DNA of 34,412 bases, from the IMG/VR virus record IMGVR_UViG_3300045455_000034, positions 1-34,412 of that record; one strand, given 5' to 3'. This document shows positions 8,978-14,166 of this stretch, piece by piece (the stretch's first letter is position 1; every line of letters begins with the position of its first letter). Made by a program: the position numbers and the translations under genes. The stretch comes from a virus. The notes under the pieces were generated by a model. The model was given only the letters and a program-made list of their open reading frames with translations, made no database searches and was not told where the DNA came from.

Positions 8978-9136
8978 TTACTTGCGCTCCCGGCAATACT
9001 GAGTATAGATGCCCTGGCTGACCAAAAGTTTCTTGAACCACTCCACCATCTCCGGAGTCATCTTTGCAATTTTCTTTTTTATTTCCGGTCGGGCAAGCAG
9101 CTCATTCATAATTCGAGGATCAACTTTGGTTTGCAC
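8978..9136 (-). CDS. small protein between the tail chaperone and tape measure genes
   Basis: 52-residue ORF not previously delimited. GTG start at 9136-9134 with a strong AAGGAG Shine-Dalgarno nine bases upstream, overlapping the end of the upstream chaperone-like gene by 17 bases. Its TAA directly abuts the tape-measure ATG. The product (QTKVDPRIMNELLARP, then KMTPEMVEWFKKLLVSQG) is Lys-rich and helical. In this slot siphophages usually carry the second tail-assembly chaperone, often made by frameshifting; here a separate start is visible. An exact dispersed palindrome (8996-9006) lies near its 3' end. Function inferred from position only. Confidence 0.65.
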   Translation of the reverse strand: MQTKVDPRIMNELLARPEIKKKIAKMTPEMVEWFKKLLVSQGIYTQYCRERK

Positions 9137-9716
9137 GATTTCTTTCTCCTTCTGTAACCAGCCGTAAAAATTCTGCTTCTTGCTCTTTCTCTTCGAGTGA
9201 TCGATTATCGATTTCCGGCACCTCGAATAAATCTCCCATTTCTCGAGCCGCCTGGCGTTCTTCTTTGGTGGCCTTTCCTGTTTTTACTCGCTTTCGCAGC
9301 GCAACCAGGTTACAAAACGTTGTATTTGCTCCTAGATCAGAGAACAAAGCCAAAAATTGCCACCAATGCAAATACTCAGTATTGGGGAGGTCGAGCCCGT
9401 GGGTCTGCTGAAAAGCGGCCAGGATGAAATTGGCATCTTTGGCAAAACTGTATAATCGCGGTGATGAATTATCCTCTTCACCAGGTTGCCCGCCATTTAA
9501 AAATTTCAATCCCTGAATGAAGGCTTCCTGAGTATCTTTTGGCGGATCCGGATAAAGGTTATCAATCAAAATCATCTGCTTTTCGATTGCACTCAAAGCA
9601 TTATCCTCAAATGCCAGTATGACCCGCAGGCAATCTCTGAAGTTCGTGTTGATCTTAACTTCTTGACTGTGGATCATCACCGCAGTGGGCAGCTTTTCGA
9701 AAAGAATATTCACCAC
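9120..9716 (-). CDS. Gp15-family tail assembly chaperone-like protein
   Basis: 198 residues. Resembles the bacteriophage Gp15 family (A118-type phages): FRDCLRVILAFEDNALS near residue 28, then FIQGLKFLNGG, RLYSFAKDANFILAAFQQ and YLHWWQFLALFSDLG. Position between tail tube and tape measure supports a role in chaperoning tail assembly. Two GTG codons at the start (9716, 9713) are both possible; an AAGGTGATG box lies upstream. The C-terminus is highly charged. One exact palindrome (9372-9382) encodes NTEY. Confidence 0.75.
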   Translation of the reverse strand: MVNILFEKLPTAVMIHSQEVKINTNFRDCLRVILAFEDNALSAIEKQMILIDNLYPDPPKDTQEAFIQGLKFLNGGQPGEEDNSSPRLYSFAKDANFILAAFQQTHGLDLPNTEYLHWWQFLALFSDLGANTTFCNLVALRKRVKTGKATKEERQAAREMGDLFEVPEIDNRSLEEKEQEAEFLRLVTEGERNRANQS

Positions 9717-9718
9717 AT

Positions 9719-10156
9719 TTATTTCATCACCTTTGAGCCAGGGCGCTTTCGCGTATACTTCGCGATCATTGGCGAACGTGATTTCTGAATGATCGGTGTG
9801 ATCCCTTCAAAAAACTGGCAAATTGCCTCTAAGCTAAGTACATCTCCAAATGCCTTTTGAGATGTTCCGGCGCCAAAGAGACTATCGATCATAGTGCGCA
9901 TAGATTCACAAAGCTCACGTACAAACGTCAATCGTTCAGATAGGTTTTCTGGCAAACCAAGTTCATTGAGGGATGAAACCTTATCAAGTTCCTTCGCTTT
10001 CCGCTGATACTCAGCATATTTCTGGTCAAACTCGTGAATCAGCATGTAAAATCGATCAGCAAATGCCACTTCGCTTGGGTTAAACTCGATCACTCGATTT
10101 GGATCATCATTGATGCAAACTTGTTTCTTTCCAACATCGATGCGAATGCTTTCCAT
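9719..10156 (-). CDS. tail chaperone-type protein upstream of Gp15
   Basis: 145 residues from the ATG at 10156, which follows AGG by nine bases; a TTG at 10174 is less likely. The sequence (ESIRIDVGKKQVCIND, FNPSEVAFADRFYMLIHEFD) resembles the small proteins found between major tail and Gp15 genes in A118-like phages. Mostly alpha-helical and charged, with a basic C-terminus. Probably the first tail assembly chaperone. No enzymatic motif is present. Confidence 0.6.
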   Translation of the reverse strand: MESIRIDVGKKQVCINDDPNRVIEFNPSEVAFADRFYMLIHEFDQKYAEYQRKAKELDKVSSLNELGLPENLSERLTFVRELCESMRTMIDSLFGAGTSQKAFGDVLSLEAICQFFEGITPIIQKSRSPMIAKYTRKRPGSKVMK

Positions 10157-10172
10157 AAAAAACAGCCTTTCC

Positions 10173-10202
10173 AAAAATACCCGTCAAAATTGAATTGACG
10201 GG
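10173..10202 (-). terminator. intrinsic terminator downstream of the major tail protein gene
   Basis: On the - strand CCCGTCAA pairs with TTGACGGG (10195-10202 and 10180-10187, seven-base loop), followed by TATTTTT. It would reduce read-through from the highly expressed tail tube gene into the chaperone and tape-measure genes, a common stoichiometry control in tail operons. Confidence 0.7.
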
Positions 10203-10210
10203 CTCGTAAG

Positions 10211-10221
10211 ATACTCAGTAT
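10211..10221. promoter_or_regulatory. intergenic copy of the 11-bp palindrome
   Basis: Between the major tail gene and the terminator at 10173-10202. A bound protein here would meet polymerase just before the terminator, the position expected of a transcription-blocking site. Confidence 0.5.
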
Positions 10222-10256
10222 GAGGGGTCAATTCAAAGCTTATTAGAAGAGCAACA

Positions 10257-10739
10257 TTATGACCCAGTAAATGCCAGTGTAACCGGATTGAAGGTTCCAG
10301 TTACCGGATCACCCACGAAGTTAATCGTGTAGTTGATCTTCGCCGATGTGCCGCCATCGCCGCCGAAGCTGTCGATCTGGATGGATACTGCCTGCTTTTC
10401 AGCAGGATAAGCGCCTGTCACTGGAGCTTCATACAACCATACATTTACAATCTCCGTCCTGGCTGCGGTCAGCACTGCGCGAGCCTGGCGCAAATTATCG
10501 ATGTAATCAAATACCGCATCGCCAGCTTTGCAGGTTCCTTCGATGGGCATGGTCGGTTTGTAACTCTCAATCTCGGTAGACCCGCTATCCTGATGAATAT
10601 AGACCTCTTCCAGCGTTTGCGGGTTGTAGTTGATCGTCCCGGTGGTAATGCCATCGCCAAGCAACGACCATACCGGAGTTGCAACAGTGCCGGTGTTCAA
10701 AAAGGTTTTGAAATTGCTGCGCTTTACTGTAGTTGCCAT
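10257..10739 (-). CDS. major tail tube protein
   Basis: 160 residues with the usual length and beta-rich character of siphophage tube proteins: start VKRSNFKTFLNTG, then GTINYNPQTLEEVYIHQD, IEGTCKAGDAVFDYIDNLRQ and a C-terminal VGDPVTGTFNPVTLAF strand. Placed between the tail terminator-like gene and the tail chaperones, and followed by an intrinsic terminator, as expected for an abundant product. ATG with AGAGGA five bases upstream. Confidence 0.85.
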   Translation of the reverse strand: MATTVKRSNFKTFLNTGTVATPVWSLLGDGITTGTINYNPQTLEEVYIHQDSGSTEIESYKPTMPIEGTCKAGDAVFDYIDNLRQARAVLTAARTEIVNVWLYEAPVTGAYPAEKQAVSIQIDSFGGDGGTSAKINYTINFVGDPVTGTFNPVTLAFTGS

Positions 10740-10748
10740 AGTTCCTCT

Positions 10749-11171
10749 TTATGGTTCTTGCATATAAGTTAACCGGGCTTGAATTTGGTAAATGCCGGTT
10801 TCTGAATTTCCTTGTTCAAACAAAAATGCCCAATTGAGCGCTTCGAGTGCAATCGCAGTCTTGCCTGCATCTAAAACTGGCAAATTGTCATTTTCAGTCT
10901 GCTGCTCAAACCAATCTGCTAAGGCCTCATAAAAACCACTGGTCTCTAATCGTTCCAGATCGTCGGCTGTAGATTCCATTGACTGGAAGGCAAAGCTGAA
11001 CTCACGCAAGCTGCCGCCATTCAAATAACGCTCAACGATTCGTCCTCCGGCAATTGGGATAATAGCATACTGCGTCGGCTCGGAACCCAGATAATTCACC
11101 CAGACTGGAGCGCTCTCCGCTAGTTCTGTGTAGGTCCTTAGGTAGTTTCGCAGTGACGCTATGATGCTCAT
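10749..11171 (-). CDS. tail terminator / minor capsid-type protein
   Basis: 140 residues with the pattern of the A118-type minor capsid/tail terminator family: IASLRNYLRTYTEL, YAIIPIAGGRIVERYLNGGS, FSFAFQSMESTADDLERLE and a C-terminal IYQIQARLTYMQEP strand. Such proteins cap the tail tube and dock it to the head. ATG follows AGGTGG closely and abuts the previous gene's stop. Confidence 0.7.
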   Translation of the reverse strand: MSIIASLRNYLRTYTELAESAPVWVNYLGSEPTQYAIIPIAGGRIVERYLNGGSLREFSFAFQSMESTADDLERLETSGFYEALADWFEQQTENDNLPVLDAGKTAIALEALNWAFLFEQGNSETGIYQIQARLTYMQEP

Positions 11172-11579
11172 CTAACCACCTCTTCCGGCAATCCTACGGG
11201 CGCCGGCAAGAATCCGTTGGCCGTGGACTTGCACCATACGGGCAAACCAAAACGGTCCGCGTTGTGGTCCTGTCTGGCTGCCGGGTTTGCGTTTAGCGTA
11301 GTACTGCGCCCTGGCGTATGGCGCTATCCAGGAAACTTCGCCACTGCCTATGTCCGTGCCCAATGTGCCCGATTTAACCAGCATGCCGGTCAGCAGAGGG
11401 GTAAAGGGTTCAGACAGACGCAAAACCTCACTATCAACGAATCGCTGGGCAGCGGAATAACGGGCTTGCCACTTTGGTTGAAAATTTGTGTTCCAAACCA
11501 GTCGTGCCTTCCCGCCTTTGGTAGTGACTATTTTGCCGCGTGGCGTGTCAATAGTTGGACCTCGTTTCTTTGCCATCAT
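11172..11579 (-). CDS. minor capsid protein (head-tail junction)
   Basis: 135 residues from the ATG at 11579, which overlaps the upstream stop and follows AGG by six bases; a TTG at 11597 is in frame. Motifs: PLLTGMLVKSGTLGTD, then APYARAQYYAKRKPG and RGPFWFARMVQVHG match the minor capsid family that joins head to tail in A118-like phages. Strongly basic, as is common near the head-tail connector. Confidence 0.75.
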   Translation of the reverse strand: MMAKKRGPTIDTPRGKIVTTKGGKARLVWNTNFQPKWQARYSAAQRFVDSEVLRLSEPFTPLLTGMLVKSGTLGTDIGSGEVSWIAPYARAQYYAKRKPGSQTGPQRGPFWFARMVQVHGQRILAGARRIAGRGG

Positions 11580-11932
11580 GCGCATCCTATCTGCCAATGC
11601 TGCAAATGTCGCCCGCCATAGTCCATGCGGTCCACGCTGCGAATGCTAACTACATCTGGGTATTTCTTCTTCAACGCGGTAATGGTAAATGCTGCGCTGA
11701 TTTCATCGGTCACTAACCCCTTTACCAGGATATCACCAGATTTGAACGAAAATACACCGCGCGTAAAGGGAATATAAATTGCAACGCTGTCTGCTTCGAG
11801 TAATCCTGACCGCTGCACATTGACCGCTTTCCGGTCTTCCCAGAATACATCCCGGATTTGAGTTCGTGTCCACGCTTCAACGCCATTAATCACACTCTTG
11901 TTATAAAGCGTGCAATCACTGTTTGTTTTCAC
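11576..11932 (-). CDS. DUF6751-like head-tail joining protein
   Basis: 118 residues: MKTNSDCTLYNKSV at the start, VFWEDRKAVNVQRSGL, ADSVAIYIPFTRGVFS, GDILVKGLVTDEIS, then VDRMDYGGRHLQHWQIGC. The pattern closely matches a conserved small protein (which I associate with DUF6751) located between connector and minor capsid genes. Probably a head completion protein. GTG start overlapping the previous stop (GTGA). Confidence 0.7.
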   Translation of the reverse strand: MKTNSDCTLYNKSVINGVEAWTRTQIRDVFWEDRKAVNVQRSGLLEADSVAIYIPFTRGVFSFKSGDILVKGLVTDEISAAFTITALKKKYPDVVSIRSVDRMDYGGRHLQHWQIGCA

Positions 11933-12282
11933 AGCTCACCCCGGTACATCAAGCCAGTATTCCAGAGATACCGTTTTGCTGCATTCGCCAATCTCACTTC
12001 AGCAGGCACTTTAGATAAATATGTTATCGAGTAACTACCCACTCGTTCACTTTCAACCGCGCCACCGGCTTCTTCCAGGCCTTGCATCTCCTCAGCTACC
12101 GCACATGCTGCCATCTTAATCTTGTTGATGATCAATTCATCAGTAACAGCGCCAGCCTGGTCAAATGTTACCTGGTCAATGACTTCAGAAGCGCGTAACG
12201 CTAATCGATCAAAATTGACAGCGGCTATGGCAGTCCCTTTAAACTGCTGAGTATAAAAACTGTAATCTACATAGACTGCCAT
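11929..12282 (-). CDS. head-tail connector (gp6-like)
   Basis: 117 residues, mainly helical: VDYSFYTQQFKGTAIA, then FDRLALRASEVIDQVTF, IKMAACAVAEEMQGLE and ANAAKRYLWNTGLM. This matches the gp6-like adaptor that docks on the portal after packaging. First gene after the major capsid, as expected. ATG with AGGA eight bases upstream. Confidence 0.75.
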   Translation of the reverse strand: MAVYVDYSFYTQQFKGTAIAAVNFDRLALRASEVIDQVTFDQAGAVTDELIINKIKMAACAVAEEMQGLEEAGGAVESERVGSYSITYLSKVPAEVRLANAAKRYLWNTGLMYRGEL

Positions 12283-12330
12283 AGCGCATGTCCTTCCCCA
12301 TAGAGGTTGATCACCCCCTTTCGGGATAAC

Positions 12331-13224
12331 TTAGCTGGCCTTGATGTGTGAGTAAATGCCCTTCACCTTGTTGTCATAGACAAAGGCATCATGGTACAGG
12401 CGATATTGCACCTTGTAAGCATCCGCGTCCTGATTCTCATCAGGCGTAAAGATTTTCAGTGCAGCCAGCTTGGTTGCTTGCAGCACAGCGCTGGGATGCA
12501 GCAACAGGAAGTTGATATCGCGTCCGGTTGTCGCCGTCTTAGTGTATCCACCGGCTGTACTGGTAGCGCCGGCATCCAAAGTGATACCTTTGTAGAATCG
12601 AGTCTGCGGAACCATAATGATAGGCGTATTGTCCAACGCCAGTACCCGGCGATCAACACTGGTCTCAGATGCCAGCGAACGTGTAACGGCTGCCTTGATA
12701 AAACTGTCCACGGTATCAGACACAAACAGCAGGCGCCCTTCTGCAGGAACTTCATTTGCGTTCAACACTGCATGCGCAGCATCAATAGCCGCCAGCACGG
12801 TACCGCTGGTCAACGTTGTCGGAGTACCGACCTCTGTGATGCCCGACCAGGTTGCATATCTTGAGAAGCGATAGGCATCCACTTCCGGCGCTACCTGGGT
12901 ACGGATGAACTCGCCCGCCAGGGAACCAAAAGCCATCCCCAGCGTTTCGTCATCATCCATGCGGTCGATAGAAAATTCACGCCCACGGGATGCTCCGAGA
13001 GTCATCGTTTCCCAAACCCCGGTCACATCACCGACCGGATAACCGCCAGAGCGGGAATAGTTACCCAGGCCAACAGTGGATATCTTAAAGACTCTGACCA
13101 CCGCAGCCCCGGCAAAATCAACCGGTTTCGTCGGCGCATCCATGCGAGCCGTCAAGCTCTCACGTCTGTAGATTTCATCCAGAATCGGCTGAAATTTGGT
13201 TACAAGATCAATTGTATTTGCCAT
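12331..13224 (-). CDS. major capsid protein (HK97 fold)
   Basis: 297 residues. Conserved features of A118/PBSX-type capsids: ANTIDLVTKFQPILDEIYRR at the start, FKISTVGLGNYSRSGGY, SRGREFSIDRMDDDET, the QVAPEVDAYRFSRYA helix, and LLHPSAVLQATK followed by the C-terminal YHDAFVYDNKVKGIY. Directly downstream of the scaffold gene. ATG with GAGGAG nine bases upstream. No dispersed palindrome lies between 10221 and 14738, the stretch that includes this most highly expressed gene. Confidence 0.93.
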   Translation of the reverse strand: MANTIDLVTKFQPILDEIYRRESLTARMDAPTKPVDFAGAAVVRVFKISTVGLGNYSRSGGYPVGDVTGVWETMTLGASRGREFSIDRMDDDETLGMAFGSLAGEFIRTQVAPEVDAYRFSRYATWSGITEVGTPTTLTSGTVLAAIDAAHAVLNANEVPAEGRLLFVSDTVDSFIKAAVTRSLASETSVDRRVLALDNTPIIMVPQTRFYKGITLDAGATSTAGGYTKTATTGRDINFLLLHPSAVLQATKLAALKIFTPDENQDADAYKVQYRLYHDAFVYDNKVKGIYSHIKAS

Positions 13225-13227
13225 GTG

Positions 13228-13785
13228 TTATTTCTCCTCGGTCGGCAATCCAGCCGCTTTCCGGGCAGCCAGAATTACCGGATCATTGATTACGGATTTA
13301 TTGTTTCCCCCAATCACAATCTTGGGGGGGTTTTCGCCACTATCGAACAGGAAATCATTCTCGGATTGGATTTTTTCGAGTTGGTCTTTCAGTCCGGAGA
13401 TCGAGCCATCCTCAGCCAGTTTCAACAGCTCAGTATTGAGCAGAGCACGTACAGCCTTCACATTTTTGGCTTTCGCGCCGGTCAGAGCGCCGGTCAATGC
13501 ATGTTCGAAATGGAGCTGCTCAAGCTGCTTTTTGGCATCGATCTGTACCTGCTCAAATTTAGCTTTGTACTCGTCGGCGCTTTTCTTAACGCCTTCGATA
13601 TCCATGCCCTTGAAGTTCTCGATCTGCTTATTGGCTTCTTCGAGCTGCTTTTTCAGCGTGTCGGCTTCGGTTTTTACTGCGGTCAGATCCGTTTTGTGCT
13701 TCTCGATATCTTTACCATGTTCAGCCATGATTTTATCGATCTGCTCAGCAGTTAAACCCAACTTTTCCAAATCTTCCCTTTTCAT
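13228..13785 (-). CDS. capsid scaffold protein (Gp20 family)
   Basis: 185 residues, a highly charged coiled coil: KREDLEKLGLTAEQIDKIM, then KKQLEEANKQIENFKG and AKKQLEQLHFEHALTGALTG, with LKDQLEKIQSENDFLFD near the C-terminus. This is the signature of the phage minor structural protein GP20 (scaffold) family. It would guide capsid assembly and leave before maturation. Adjacent to the capsid gene with only a few bases between. Confidence 0.88.
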   Translation of the reverse strand: MKREDLEKLGLTAEQIDKIMAEHGKDIEKHKTDLTAVKTEADTLKKQLEEANKQIENFKGMDIEGVKKSADEYKAKFEQVQIDAKKQLEQLHFEHALTGALTGAKAKNVKAVRALLNTELLKLAEDGSISGLKDQLEKIQSENDFLFDSGENPPKIVIGGNNKSVINDPVILAARKAAGLPTEEK

Positions 13786-13872
13786 TTCCTATTCCTTTCG
13801 CTATCGCACTACGTTGCTTTTACGTGTCACGAACACATGGTGTTGGCTAGCGTACGTTCTAACCCAACGATT
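13786..13872 (-). promoter_or_regulatory. leader upstream of the scaffold-capsid genes with overlapping inverted repeats
   Basis: After the terminator at 13873-13933 the - strand has 87 bases before the scaffold ATG, ending in AAAGGAATAGGAA. It contains two overlapping palindromes: AACAC-ATG-GTGTT (13828-13840) and a neighbouring GTGT/ACAC pair. I found no convincing -35/-10 pair, so the capsid genes may depend on read-through or antitermination. An operator role for the palindromes is only a possibility. Confidence 0.3.
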
Positions 13873-13933
13873 AAAAAAAGACCGCTCGATGTAATAGCAA
13901 ACAAAAAATCATTTGCGACTACACCGAGCGGCC
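13873..13933 (-). terminator. strong hairpin terminator downstream of the head-protein gene
   Basis: Twenty-base arms (13882-13901 and 13912-13931) pair with 17 of 20 matches around a ten-base loop. On the - strand the stem is followed by seven T residues (13879-13873). It would stop transcripts from the terminase-portal-head segment before the scaffold-capsid genes unless antiterminated. The outer right arm shares an 18-bp box (16 of 18 identical) with the terminator near 21290-21307. Confidence 0.8.
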
Positions 13934-14033
13934 AACTTCGGTATCAGGCCGTAAGTATTCAATTACACACATTATAACAATATCACTGCAAAATGCAAGA
14001 AATTTAATGTGTTCGATTTTGATTAATTGCTTC

Positions 14034-14062
14034 TTGAAATGTAAATCGATCTGTGCTAAAAT
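14034..14062 (+). promoter_or_regulatory. sigma70-type promoter for a short + strand RNA
   Basis: TTGAAA (14034-14039), a 17-base spacer and TAAAAT (14057-14062), preceded by a TGTGC extension. This is one of the best consensus promoters in the window. It faces opposite to the surrounding operon and has no ORF downstream before a terminator at 14143-14166. Confidence 0.7.
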
Positions 14063-14067
14063 AAAAA

Positions 14068-14166
14068 CGTCCTGAGGTGGGAAGGCACCCCCCACGCCCT
14101 TGAAAGAGGAGAGATGCTGACGTAGTGCCAGTGGACGGGACAAAAGACCGGAAACGGTCTTTTTTT
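14068..14166 (+). ncRNA. candidate structured noncoding RNA, about 99 nt
   Basis: Bounded by the promoter above and an intrinsic terminator: AAAGACCG (14143-14150), GAAA tetraloop, CGGTCTTT, then seven T. Between them three helices can form: CGTCC/GGACG (14068-14072 with 14133-14137), GGCAC/GTGCC (14084-14088 with 14125-14129) and GTGGG/CCCAC (14077-14081 with 14091-14095). The last two interlock as a pseudoknot. No protein is encoded; the only start near a GAGGAG box gives three codons. It matches no ncRNA family that I recognise. It is convergent with the head gene, whose stop overlaps its terminator. Confidence 0.55.

Noticed and set aside
13919-14143. 74-codon ORF on the - strand
   Set aside because: It lies across a terminator hairpin and opposite the candidate RNA, with no protein-like motifs.
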